From NCBI GenBank assembly GCA_928724745.1, contig CAKMXJ010000006.1, positions 62,001 through 126,000 on the forward strand: a stretch of 64,000 nucleotides of DNA. Direction: 5' to 3'. Below the pieces are notes generated by a model. It was not told the DNA's origin and made no database searches. It worked only from the letters and a program-made list of their open reading frames with translations. Source of the DNA: Anthracocystis setariae (lineage: Eukaryota > Basidiomycota > Ustilaginomycetes > Ustilaginales > Ustilaginaceae). Of the stretch, positions 47,583 to 57,576 are shown piece by piece. Every line of letters starts with the position of its first letter. Within the stretch, counting starts at the first letter, position 1. A program made the translations under genes and the position numbers.

Positions 47583-50500
47583 CTAAGGCAGGAGCTCCAT
47601 CAGCCTGTTTCGCGGACTCATGATCGGACCGGAAGGTGCTCGCGGTGGTGGCTGCGATAGCAAGCTGTTGAGCAACTCGAGCACGCCCGGGTCCGAACCA
47701 AGCGCCTTGGTTCCGTTCGCCGTCTGCTCGCGCAACACGTTGATCATGAGCGAGGAAATCGCGTTCTGGATACGCGTCGTCAGCTGGTCCAGAATGCTCG
47801 CCAACTCTTCATCCGTGGCATCGTCGCGGATGCTGTAGATGAGCAGCTCTGGGTGCATGCTCAGCATCGCCTCGACACCCTTCCTACGTGCCTGATGCGA
47901 GAGCATCGGCGCTGCGGCATTTTCGCCACTTCCGCCGTTGACCTTGGCGTCCGTATCCATTGGGTTGCGCGTGCTTTCGCCCGACGGCGTCGTAGGCTTT
48001 GATCTCTCTGCTTCGTCTTGGGCCGCAAAGATGCCTGGACAGATCGTCGAGTTGGAAAGGTACTCGAGACGCAAGCAGAGCATACCCACTTGCTTGACGT
48101 CTTCGATATCGAGCAGCTGCACCGTCGGCTCGTACACTTGCGCCGTCGGAGCATCGGGCGCGTCGTCCGTCTTGGTCTGCTCCAGACGTCCTGCAAGCTG
48201 CTTGGGGTAGACCAGCCACAGCATTTCTGGCGTTTCGAGGCCCTTGAGTCGACGTTCACCCAGCTGCGACAGACCGAAACCCATCCTTCGCAGCAGCACG
48301 ACGTCTCGGCTGACGTTGGGGTTGAGCAATCGGAACGCATCCTCGTCCAGCTCCTCGTCCGTTTTCTCCAGCTGGGCGCCTTCTCCATCATTGGCACCGG
48401 CAGCAGACGACTCATCAAACGTACCAAGCAAGCCTTGAAGCTCCTTGATCACGTCCTTACTCGCCAAGATCTGCCCTCCATCAGCTGCACCGCTGATTCG
48501 GGCGGCACGGTTGACCATGGGACCAAAGTAGTCCATCCGTCGTGTGATTGGATCGGCTTCACACACAGGTCGACCCCAGTGGATACCCATGCGCACCGAC
48601 AGACCTCGATGGATCAGTTCGCCGGAAGGGTCGTAGACCTCCTTGCCATCTTCGCTCTCCAGGATTTCACGTGGCCAGTCCTCGTGCAGCAGCTGCTGCT
48701 GCACCGTGAAACACCACAGTAGGGCGGAACTGACCGAAGGGAACGAGACCATGAAGGCATCACCTTCAGTCTTGACCTCGTAACCACCAATGGTACGCAG
48801 CTGTCGCCGCAACAGGTAGTTGTGCAGGCGCATCGCCGTCTGCATTCCATTGTTGGTTTCCCACAGCGAGGTCGAATTCTTGATATCCGTGAAGACGAGC
48901 GCAACCTGACCGATGGGTGGCGCCACCTCACGATCCAGCCTGGCAAGAGTCCGGTCGCCGGGTAGCTGCTCGCGGAATCGACGTCCAGCTTTCTTGAACG
49001 CATCGCCGTTGTGGTAGTTGGCAAAGGTGAGGCCGCCGTTGCGCTGACCTGCTCGGTAGAACAAGTCGCCGACCGACACTACCATGACCATGATGCTCTC
49101 TTCGGCACCATAGCTGATGGCAAAGTCGCGAAGCTTCTGTGCTGCGATCATGGGGTCGTTTCGCTGAGTTCGTGCAATATCGACTGCGGTCTGGTAGGAG
49201 ACATACTGCCAAAGCGTGCGGTTGGCAATGATGACGAATTCGTCCGAGTCGGTCAGCTGCACCGTTGTGACAGCAGGTGCTGCGTTGACGATCGGGAAGA
49301 GATGGAAGTATCCAAACGAGCGCGAGATGTCGAGCGTGTCATTGACGTAACCACGAAGCGAGACCCAACCTTCTGCGGATCGGATCCTTTCGATCTCAGC
49401 TCGGTCGAAGGGTTCGTGCTTGACGCTGATCAGGTGCGCTGTACCGCCATTACGTGACATGACGGCCAAGGCATCACCAGCATTGGCAATGTGCAGCGTG
49501 TGGTCGACCACATACGCCAGAATAGCCGAAGCACCGGCACGCCAGTCGTGCTTGTTCGATGCAGCTGCGATGGCGGGTGCCGAGCTGCGCATGACATCGG
49601 CGGCAGCCTCGGCATGGGCTTCGGACAGCTTGCGGCTACCGTCGTTGATCAGCGCATCGGCATAATCCTTCTGCAAGCGCAAGAAGGCGCGGCGCAGTGC
49701 ATCCGGGATAGATACTGGCTCCGAGGACTTTTCGTTTTGGTGCTTTTGGAACTCGAATGACAGGCGATGTTCACTCCATTCCGCCAAGTAGTGGGCAATG
49801 CGACTGCCAACGTGGGCACCGTGTCCCCTGCCGTCAAAGAGACCGAAAATACACTCGTTTTCCTCCTTCCGGAAGTTCGGAATGACGAGATCGATGACGC
49901 TGAGGTTGTCGTGCTTACCCAGCGCATCGGCAATACCGTAGGCCATGCTGTTAATCTGCGATAAGGACGTTCGCACTCGCCGATTTACGGACTCGTCCGG
50001 GGTAGCATTGGAATGCAGGGGCATCGTCACATCCATCAAGCCGAGCATGCGGAGGTTGGTCAGGCGACTGAAGTCCGAGACATTGGCTTTGCGCGTGAAG
50101 CCCATCTCGCTCAACTTGGTCTTGATCTCGAGACGAGTGTTGCCGGACAGGTTGAGGTAGCGCAGCTCTGGGTTCATGTTCCAATTCCAGTCGTAGTGCC
50201 AGTTGGCAATGTTGTACTTGAGCACGTTGTTGCCAACATCGAGGTTGGCCAGCTTCTTGAGTTTGCCCAGCTCGGTGGGCAGCGTGGTCAGCTTGTTCGA
50301 ATTTAGATGCAGGATACGAAGCTCTTGCAGCACAACCAAGTCGTCCGATGGAATTGTGCTGAGCTGGTTGCCGCTGATGTAGAGTTCGCGCAGCTTGGTG
50401 AGTGTCTGAAGGCTAAAGTCGGGGATTTCAAAGATCTCATTGAAGCTGAGATTGAGCACCTCGAGCGCGGTCAGCTCGGACAAAATGCTGAAAACCTCAT

Positions 50501-53500
50501 CGCCCAGCCGATTGTCGCCGAGTCTAAGCTTTTGCAGGCTGAGCGAGAGCGGTGATACAAACACCTCAGAAGGCGTCGAAACGTTGTTGCTGTTGGCTCC
50601 GCCGTTCGCTCCGCCGCCGTTGGTCAGCGAAGAGCTCGTCGAGCCTTTGCGGGCGGCGAAGATGGCGGAGCCGCTGATCGCAGCTACATCACCAATAGAA
50701 GCGTCGGGTCGCACTTCAGGTAATGCGGGGAAGGCCTCCAGCAAATTGGAACTGAGATTGATGTGAGCCAGACTCTCACAGAACCACAAGGATTGAGGTA
50801 GCGTCTTGAGGTTGTTGTTCTGCACTAGGAGCTCCTTCAGTGACTTGAGTTGGCCGATCGACTCGGGCAGCGTGGCTAGCAAGTTGTTGTTACAGGAGAG
50901 CATCTCGAGTCGCTTGAGCTCCCCGAGCGTGTCGGGAAGCACCACAAGCTGATTGCCATCCAAGGTAAGCTTGACGAGCGCCGGCAACTGGGGGAAGAGA
51001 CCTTCCTCGAGTCGAGTCATATTCGTCGAAGACAGGTCGAGCGAGGTTAGATCACAAGTGGTCAGAGCCGCGATGCGAACTTTGCTGAGCGGATTGCGAC
51101 TCAAGGCGACCTGTGTCAGCTGCGGACCCAGCGGAGCTTCGAACGACTTGATGTTGTTGCTTTCAGCTTGAATGTTCTCCAAGCGTGGCAGACCAAGCAG
51201 CGATGAGATGTCCTGCACCGTGTTGCGACGCAAATCGATAGTGCGTAGGTTGATGAGCTCGCTCATACTGTCAGGCAGCTTCTCAAGCGAGTTACCGGCC
51301 AGAATAAATCGTTCCAGGTTGGTGAGCTTGGCAATCTCGGTGGGCAGCTCGGTGATCGAATTGAACGAGACGTCCAAATCAACGAGCGACGTGACATGGC
51401 AAATGACCTGGGGAAACTCGTCGAAGCGATTGTTCGAGATGTTGAGATTTCGGAGCGTGCTGATGCTCGAAAAGTAGGATGGCAAGTCGAAAAGTCGGTT
51501 GTTCTGCACCTTGAGCGACATGAGCTCTTGGATGAGGTCGAGATTGATGTGCGAGAGTTCAACGATTCGGTTGTTCGAGACATCGAGATGCGTCAGCGTC
51601 TCGCTATGTCGGACACTCTGCGGAATGCGCTTGAGCGCCAGATTGGACAATCGGAGCGTTCGCAGACTCGAGCAGAGCTGCACAAAGTCGAGCGGCAGAT
51701 CCGACATGGGATTGCCAGACAGGTCGAGGCTGACGATCCAATCTGCGTGTTTGTACAAGAAGATGGGCACCATTTCGAGGTTTCTGCTGTGCAGATCCAG
51801 GTGTTGGAAGGTATGCTCGCTATGACCGATCGATTCCGAGTCGAATGTGGGCACGCTGTCTGGGCGGAAGATGAAGCGCAACAGGTACGAGAGATCGTCT
51901 CTGCCCATATCCTCCAAGCCGTCGCTCTCGGCGTGCCCTGCCTGCAAGAGACGACGACGTTGAAGCTGGGCGGGCTTGTCCGAGATTCCGAGCGGACGTT
52001 CGGAGCCCTTGTCGCGCACGAACAGACGATAGGCAGCGGATTCCGGCGTCAAGCTCTTCCGCGCCAGAATGGTCTGTACTTCGTTGGCAGTCGAGACGAG
52101 GGAGCAGGAGAGCGTGGCAAAGGTGCCGTCGGTCTTATAGACACGTATGAAATGGTTGCGAACAGCACTTCCAGGAACAGCATTCGTCGAAGCAGTAGTA
52201 GAGCGCTTGAGCGGGTGTTCACGTCGGGTGGAGCTTGCCAGGCTAGAGTCATCCTCAGCCGAGATCGTTGAGCCGAGTGTTGTGGTAGATGGCCTTGTAG
52301 CGCCGATCGAGCCGGCTGTGTTGGGCCTGGTGTTCATGCGATGCTTGGAAGGTCGATGGAGACCCAGCTTACCGGCGGCAGCTGCAGCAGCCGAGGCGCC
52401 GGCGGAAGCCAAGGCGGAACCCGCGCCGCCACGCGAGCTCGGACGCACATAGCCAGAGGCTTGGAGCTGTAACTGATGCTGCGATTGCTGCTGCTGCTGG
52501 ACCAGCGCTGATTGAGCCAAGTTGTTGGTCTGTTCGAGCACGTCCACTTTATAGCCGTTGGTATCTTCTGGCGATTTGCTACCAGGCAAGGCGGGTAGAG
52601 GCGTAAGTGGATCGACTGATTCATCTGTACCTCGACGAGAGCCAGCGACCGATGCCGCCGTCTTTTTGAAAGGATCGCTGGAAGCGACGCGGTACATGCT
52701 AGCGGCGTGCGCTGAGCTGACACCCGAACTAGATCCGCGCCTTTTGCCATCGACAGCCACCGTGGCCCGGGCACGCGCCTCATCCTCATCCTCCTCTTCC
52801 TCTTCGCCGACATTGTCGTCGCGAAGGTAATCGCGCGCTTTGTCAGGCTGGACAGCCCAACTGTCGGGAGCCATCCAACTGGAACTTGCCTCCTGGCCTG
52901 AGCTGGCGCTTGACTTGCGCACGTTGAGAAGAGAACTCGGATTCGAGTCGGCTGTCGGTGGGAATTGATACAAGTGGTCCGCATGGCCATCGACGGGCTT
53001 TTCTTTGGCAGATCCCCAGCTCGGAGTGACCGAGGAAGCGGGGCCGAGGACCGACTTGTGAGCAGTACTTGGCAGGTTGACATACGAAGTCTTGGGCGAG
53101 ATGCCGCTATGATTGGATCGCATACTGTGTGCTGAGACGACGCTGTCCTTTCTCTGGTCAGCCAACTCGGCATCTGTGCTTGCGACGTTCAGCTGAGCCG
53201 AGTCAGCCGAAGTGAGGCCGGTGGTGACCGAATTGTTGCGGACGGGCAAGCTGGAGACGGACGGGCTGAGAGAAGCACTATCGGGCATCTGGCGTAGATT
53301 GGTGGACAGCTTTCGGAGCGATTGATAGTTTTGCATCTCGGCCAAGCTGACTCGGGGCACACTGCCACGGCGCATGTTGATCTGCGAAGGACGGCGGTCG
53401 CTGAGGATGGTAGACGTGGATATCGAGGTGGATAGGCTGGTGTTGTTGCGGCTGTTTGCGTGGATGAAATGGGAGGGCGCCAGAGAATTGTCCGAGAATT

Positions 53501-55016
53501 GCGAAGAGGCATCCGCAGTGGAAGCCAAAGACGTATGACGTTCTGCATGCGAGCCGATCGAGGGCGAGGGCGAGCGATAAGGACCAACTTCGCTGCCAGC
53601 GGGGGAGCGGTGATCGTTGATCGGGCTGGTGGTAAGCGATTCGGGCACAGATCCCTCTAGACGCTGTCGGGCGGCGTTGGTGTCGACAAAGTCTTCGAGC
53701 TGATCAAAGTTCATGTCGAGAGAAAGCTCGACTTCTTGCTCGATGGATTGACTTTGCGCAGCCAGGGATACGTCGCGGGTCGGATCGGCATCTTCGCCAG
53801 CTTTGGACCTTTCCTTGCCGAGGTGGTGTCGTACACCCTTGATACGTCTGCGGGCCTCCTTCTTTTCGCGCGCTTCGGACTCGAGTTCTTCTTCCAGACT
53901 GAGGGCGGCCGGCAAGTCGGGGCGAGCTAGAAGCGACGTCTGCCTCGGATTGGAAATAGCTGCGGGAGGCTGATGGTAGTGTGATCGGAGGGATGGCGAA
54001 GAGGGAGAAGCTGTGGCTGCGAGCGGACGAGAGTTTTCGAGCCATGCAGGTGGACGCATGGGATTGAGGGCGGCTGCATTGGATCCATAGCGCGACGACA
54101 GGGAAGCGGTGGAAGGTTCGGTACGGATGGCACTCGGCGAAGTGTTGGATTGGGATGGCGTCTTCTTCTTGAGGAAGCCGAACGGATTGCGCGATTTTTT
54201 CGCAGCGCCCGTATCCTTGGAGCCAGAGCCGTTGAGCGTACTGGTGGAAGTGGTGGCCGATGGCGGAGTTTGTGGACGAAGAGAGTGCTGGGAATGAGAA
54301 GCGGAAATGCCGGGCGGTGGGTCAAAGGTGGTGAAAGCGGTTTCGTTGACCGAGTACTGTGTAGTCCTGCGAGAACGAGTCCTGACTGCGGACGAGGGCA
54401 ATGCTGGACTGGTATTGCTGGAGCCAGAAGCATTGCCATTGCCATTGCCATTGCCATTCCTACTAACGCGGTTGGAGCGAGATGAGGAGCCCGGTGCACT
54501 TTCATTTTGGAAGAGCCAAGGGCTGATATCGTGATGGTTGGCCGATTTCAGGGCCTTGGCCACATCGCCGTCGTGGGCAGTGCCGTGTTCGGCGCCAGGA
54601 GATCTGGACATGATCTGCCGGAGCTCGTCCTCGTCGAAGGAAGGGCTCATGCCATGACTTGAGGTCGGAAACGGAGTAAACGCAGAATCGGAACGCCATC
54701 CGACGGATGTGCTAGGCTGGGATGGCGAGTCGGCAGGACGAGTTCGGGAATACTTGGAACTCGTCAAACGAGAGGAAGAGGGCGAAGGAGTGGCATTGAT
54801 GTCAGGCTGTGAAGAGTGGAGCGAGTGATTCGACATGAACCCTTTGTTACGATTAGGCGCAGAATTTGCTCGATGGGTAAAGTTGGAGCTGCCGTTGCTG
54901 TCGTGTGAATTGTGGCGCTCCAGCTCGAGGTCAAGGTCGCTTCGATGTTGGTTTTGGCTGTTTTCGGCCAAAGAAGCCGGCGCAGGTCTGAGCGTAGTTT
55001 GCACTGATGAAGCCAT
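47583..55016 (-). CDS. uac1: Adenylate cyclase Uac1
   Basis: A 2477-residue class III adenylate cyclase, close to the roughly 2490 residues I recall for U. maydis Uac1; it makes cAMP for PKA signalling. Order: a Ser/Thr-rich disordered N-terminus of about 940 residues; a Ras-associating domain (near 955-1050, NHFIRVYKTDGTFATLSCSL); about 20 leucine-rich repeats (about 1070-1620, for example LTHLDVSNNRIVEL) with a disordered insert near 1460-1490; a PP2C-like domain (about 1690-1990, IFGLFDGRGHGAHVG); and the cyclase catalytic domain (about 2037-2195), with metal Asp in FTDIKNSTSLWE and GGYEVKTEGDAFMVSF. A C-terminal regulatory region follows (RRMGFGLSQLGERRLKG). No intron. The PP2C domain keeps the FDGRGHG loop, but activity cannot be inferred. 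Confidence 0.97.
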   Translation of the reverse strand: MASSVQTTLRPAPASLAENSQNQHRSDLDLELERHNSHDSNGSSNFTHRANSAPNRNKGFMSNHSLHSSQPDINATPSPSSSRLTSSKYSRTRPADSPSQPSTSVGWRSDSAFTPFPTSSHGMSPSFDEDELRQIMSRSPGAEHGTAHDGDVAKALKSANHHDISPWLFQNESAPGSSSRSNRVSRNGNGNGNGNASGSSNTSPALPSSAVRTRSRRTTQYSVNETAFTTFDPPPGISASHSQHSLRPQTPPSATTSTSTLNGSGSKDTGAAKKSRNPFGFLKKKTPSQSNTSPSAIRTEPSTASLSSRYGSNAAALNPMRPPAWLENSRPLAATASPSSPSLRSHYHQPPAAISNPRQTSLLARPDLPAALSLEEELESEAREKKEARRRIKGVRHHLGKERSKAGEDADPTRDVSLAAQSQSIEQEVELSLDMNFDQLEDFVDTNAARQRLEGSVPESLTTSPINDHRSPAGSEVGPYRSPSPSIGSHAERHTSLASTADASSQFSDNSLAPSHFIHANSRNNTSLSTSISTSTILSDRRPSQINMRRGSVPRVSLAEMQNYQSLRKLSTNLRQMPDSASLSPSVSSLPVRNNSVTTGLTSADSAQLNVASTDAELADQRKDSVVSAHSMRSNHSGISPKTSYVNLPSTAHKSVLGPASSVTPSWGSAKEKPVDGHADHLYQFPPTADSNPSSLLNVRKSSASSGQEASSSWMAPDSWAVQPDKARDYLRDDNVGEEEEEDEDEARARATVAVDGKRRGSSSGVSSAHAASMYRVASSDPFKKTAASVAGSRRGTDESVDPLTPLPALPGSKSPEDTNGYKVDVLEQTNNLAQSALVQQQQQSQHQLQLQASGYVRPSSRGGAGSALASAGASAAAAAAGKLGLHRPSKHRMNTRPNTAGSIGATRPSTTTLGSTISAEDDSSLASSTRREHPLKRSTTASTNAVPGSAVRNHFIRVYKTDGTFATLSCSLVSTANEVQTILARKSLTPESAAYRLFVRDKGSERPLGISDKPAQLQRRRLLQAGHAESDGLEDMGRDDLSYLLRFIFRPDSVPTFDSESIGHSEHTFQHLDLHSRNLEMVPIFLYKHADWIVSLDLSGNPMSDLPLDFVQLCSSLRTLRLSNLALKRIPQSVRHSETLTHLDVSNNRIVELSHINLDLIQELMSLKVQNNRLFDLPSYFSSISTLRNLNISNNRFDEFPQVICHVTSLVDLDVSFNSITELPTEIAKLTNLERFILAGNSLEKLPDSMSELINLRTIDLRRNTVQDISSLLGLPRLENIQAESNNIKSFEAPLGPQLTQVALSRNPLSKVRIAALTTCDLTSLDLSSTNMTRLEEGLFPQLPALVKLTLDGNQLVVLPDTLGELKRLEMLSCNNNLLATLPESIGQLKSLKELLVQNNNLKTLPQSLWFCESLAHINLSSNLLEAFPALPEVRPDASIGDVAAISGSAIFAARKGSTSSSLTNGGGANGGANSNNVSTPSEVFVSPLSLSLQKLRLGDNRLGDEVFSILSELTALEVLNLSFNEIFEIPDFSLQTLTKLRELYISGNQLSTIPSDDLVVLQELRILHLNSNKLTTLPTELGKLKKLANLDVGNNVLKYNIANWHYDWNWNMNPELRYLNLSGNTRLEIKTKLSEMGFTRKANVSDFSRLTNLRMLGLMDVTMPLHSNATPDESVNRRVRTSLSQINSMAYGIADALGKHDNLSVIDLVIPNFRKEENECIFGLFDGRGHGAHVGSRIAHYLAEWSEHRLSFEFQKHQNEKSSEPVSIPDALRRAFLRLQKDYADALINDGSRKLSEAHAEAAADVMRSSAPAIAAASNKHDWRAGASAILAYVVDHTLHIANAGDALAVMSRNGGTAHLISVKHEPFDRAEIERIRSAEGWVSLRGYVNDTLDISRSFGYFHLFPIVNAAPAVTTVQLTDSDEFVIIANRTLWQYVSYQTAVDIARTQRNDPMIAAQKLRDFAISYGAEESIMVMVVSVGDLFYRAGQRNGGLTFANYHNGDAFKKAGRRFREQLPGDRTLARLDREVAPPIGQVALVFTDIKNSTSLWETNNGMQTAMRLHNYLLRRQLRTIGGYEVKTEGDAFMVSFPSVSSALLWCFTVQQQLLHEDWPREILESEDGKEVYDPSGELIHRGLSVRMGIHWGRPVCEADPITRRMDYFGPMVNRAARISGAADGGQILASKDVIKELQGLLGTFDESSAAGANDGEGAQLEKTDEELDEDAFRLLNPNVSRDVVLLRRMGFGLSQLGERRLKGLETPEMLWLVYPKQLAGRLEQTKTDDAPDAPTAQVYEPTVQLLDIEDVKQVGMLCLRLEYLSNSTICPGIFAAQDEAERSKPTTPSGESTRNPMDTDAKVNGGSGENAAAPMLSHQARRKGVEAMLSMHPELLIYSIRDDATDEELASILDQLTTRIQNAISSLMINVLREQTANGTKALGSDPGVLELLNSLLSQPPPRAPSGPIMSPRNRLMELLP

Positions 55017-55964
55017 CTTTGCGTGTTTCTAGGCTGATGTGTAGAATGAGTTTCGGAGTGAACGAGCTGCCGTGTCAGAATACGAATCGAGCTATGTTCC
55101 GAAGCGTGAGAATGTTTGCGCCACGACTCTCGGCTACGCTGACAACTATGGCTGCTGCGTTGGATGCACGAGCTGCATGGCGATACGGTACGGTTGGAGT
55201 TGAAGGGAGCCGCAAGCGTGGATGGTACGTCAATGTAAGGTCAAAAGCCAAGCGTCGTCGATGTGGTCGTCGGGCAGGCATCGACGCAGTTGGTTGGTAG
55301 ACAAAGATCGCATTTTGACGATAGAGTTGACTTGACGCTTGGACGGGATGCGGAGATTGCACATAAAAGCGTAGCCGCACGCAGACAGTGTGTCGGATAC
55401 CCCGAAGCACTGACTATTAATAAAGATGAAATTGGGCGCATGCCGTGCCGTGGTGCTGCTGCTGTCGCTGCTGCACAAATCCCAGTTCAAGTACGGTAAG
55501 GAACACCGAGGCAGCCGCTCGCTCATAACACGCCGTCCAAACAAGGACCCAACAGACAGGAGGGCAAGTTCCAAATTTTGCAGTTTTCTTTTTTTTTCTT
55601 TTCTTTTTTTTTTTTTTGGAAAGACGGAATCTAACGTCCGAATTTCCAATTTTCCACCTGACAATGAAGCCTCGCTCGCAAACTGTGCTGAAACAGGGCT
55701 GAGGCTCACAGAAGCTTCGGTTGGCGCAGCCCTGAATCGGGTCGTATTATAAATGGCGCTCAGTCCCCTTTGATTCCACAATAGCGCCACTTGCTCTCGC
55801 CTCATCAGACCTTGGCAATCGACCTAGTTGCTCCCCATCTCATCGCAGCTACAATATCTGAAAGCGGCTCTCATTTGGCGGCTGGAGATTCCGGCCCGTG
55901 AATCTTTTCTCTGAAGACACAACCAGTCTGCGAAGGAAACTCATCTAGCGCGTCGCCATACATC
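55017..55964. promoter_or_regulatory. Divergent promoter region, uac1 / CxxC protein
   Basis: 948 bp. A T-rich block (TTTTC units) at 55587-55617 and TATAAA at 55748-55753, 215 bp before the CxxC-protein start, are the visible elements. No gene supported. Confidence 0.5.
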
Positions 55965-57425
55965 ATGGCCCGTCGGTCTTCACGATCCCGATCCTGGCGC
56001 GGCGGTGATGCGAACCGGCATGACGCAAGTCAGCTTGTATGTTGCACCTACTGCGCCACTCCTCGTCCTCGCTTTCGATTCCCGAAATCTACCCTCGCTC
56101 GCTACGACAAACGCATAGCACAAGCAAGGGATCCAGCGTCGGTTGACGTCAAAGTCATCTGCTTCGATTGCTGCAAGATTCATGACGCCGGTCTCGTGCC
56201 GACTTCCAGCAATACCGACCATCGCGATTCCGCCGTAGACAGCAAAGCGAGGGTACCAACACAGAACCGACCTCAGCCTCCGCCTGGTCAGAACGAGCGT
56301 CGTGGCAGATGCACCTCCTGCCTGGTCGAATACCCTCTCATCCGCAAATTCTTTACCAAGGCCGACATGAAGGAGAACGCAGCTGACCGTCGCACTTGCT
56401 TCCAGTGCAAGAACAACGGTATCCTCCGCGACTTTGCCGATGAGCATGCGGACGAAGGCTGGGATTACGAGCATGAGGACGACGGCAATATCCTTCCACA
56501 TGGCGAGCATGAGGACGATGAGGCATTGCACACCAACTTTGAGGATCTCGATGCACAGGCACAGGCGCGGGCCGAACTGGCTAGTCGCGATTTTGCCAAT
56601 CTGATGATCAAGCATGTCAATCCTGCAACGCTAGGTCGTCGTCGTCTTCGTCTGCGTTTCCGACCCGCGACCCAGGTGGTACTTGAACAGCAATTCTTTG
56701 CCTTCCTCGAACAACTTCACGAGATGGACGTTCTGGGTCGAGACGAATGGTTCCGAAATCGACCTCCGATCACGACCCAGGTGGAATTCGACTCGCTTGA
56801 TGTGCAACCGGGAATTGCGAACCCAACCATTGCTGCGCTGGTCGACTTCACCATGTCCGTCGCTGCCACATATACCCCCGACCCGCGCCACGGTTTTGAT
56901 CCTCTCGCGCCGGAATGCTCTGAAGACAAGCGCGACTCGGACTCGGACTCGGACTCTGATTGGGACACTGACTCTGACGAAAGACTCACGTTTGGTATGG
57001 AACGACTTACCGTGACCGAACGCATTCGTCGCGACCAAGAGGAACGTCAACTGGAACAAGTCGAACTAGGCATCGTCGAACAAATCGGCCTCCGAACCGA
57101 AGCCGTCGAACGACTCGCGCAACAGGAGGGCGAAAACCTCGCCAACTTACTCCACCAACGTCTCAGTCTCACCCCTCAACCCCCTCATCCTCCTCCTCCT
57201 AATCATCATCATCATCATCACCAGCACTCCCCGTCTCCGCGTAAAATCATCCCAAACTTCGACACCGCATTCACATACACCACCTTCTTCACCAACTTCA
57301 ACTTCCAACCCACTAACGCCCTCATCAACCATCCTCCTCTTCTACCACCCAAAAAAAAACCCCGCTTCCAAACACCAACAGATCCACGTCGTCCCCACGT
57401 CAAACTTGAACCAGAACCAACCTAG
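55965..57425 (+). CDS. Acidic protein with two CxxC-CxxC modules, unknown function
   Basis: A 486-residue protein that I cannot name. It begins with an Arg/Ser-rich stretch, then two cysteine modules: Cys27-x2-Cys30 with Cys66-x2-Cys69, and Cys116-x2-Cys119 with Cys145-x2-Cys148. Each looks able to bind one zinc. The second (RCTSCLVEYPLIRKFFTKAD) has an aromatic-rich spacer that loosely recalls the Stc1-type zinc domain. Next come an acidic region, a helical middle part (QVVLEQQFFAFLEQLHEMDV), a DSD repeat near 325-340, a His run (near 410-416, CAT repeat) and a proline/basic tail (PPKKKPRFQTP) that may be a nuclear signal. TATAAA lies upstream. Nuclear, possibly chromatin-linked, is a guess. 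Confidence 0.8.
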   Translation: MARRSSRSRSWRGGDANRHDASQLVCCTYCATPRPRFRFPKSTLARYDKRIAQARDPASVDVKVICFDCCKIHDAGLVPTSSNTDHRDSAVDSKARVPTQNRPQPPPGQNERRGRCTSCLVEYPLIRKFFTKADMKENAADRRTCFQCKNNGILRDFADEHADEGWDYEHEDDGNILPHGEHEDDEALHTNFEDLDAQAQARAELASRDFANLMIKHVNPATLGRRRLRLRFRPATQVVLEQQFFAFLEQLHEMDVLGRDEWFRNRPPITTQVEFDSLDVQPGIANPTIAALVDFTMSVAATYTPDPRHGFDPLAPECSEDKRDSDSDSDSDWDTDSDERLTFGMERLTVTERIRRDQEERQLEQVELGIVEQIGLRTEAVERLAQQEGENLANLLHQRLSLTPQPPHPPPPNHHHHHHQHSPSPRKIIPNFDTAFTYTTFFTNFNFQPTNALINHPPLLPPKKKPRFQTPTDPRRPHVKLEPEPT

Positions 57426-57489
57426 TCCACCACTTGTCACATGTATAAAGCTCTTTAAAATCCAATCTTGTCTCCACACAAATCAAAAC

Positions 57490-57522
57490 ATTGGGGGTGG
57501 GGGTGGGGGGGGGGGGGGGGGG
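57490..57522. repeat. G-rich run in a convergent 3' region
   Basis: GGGGGT units followed by an uninterrupted run of about 17-18 G between the stops of the CxxC-protein gene and ALA1. Assembly length here may be uncertain. Confidence 0.9.
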
Positions 57523-57576
57523 ATGCATGGACTGTATTCGAACATGGTACACGATTCTAACCGTCTAAAACCTGGT

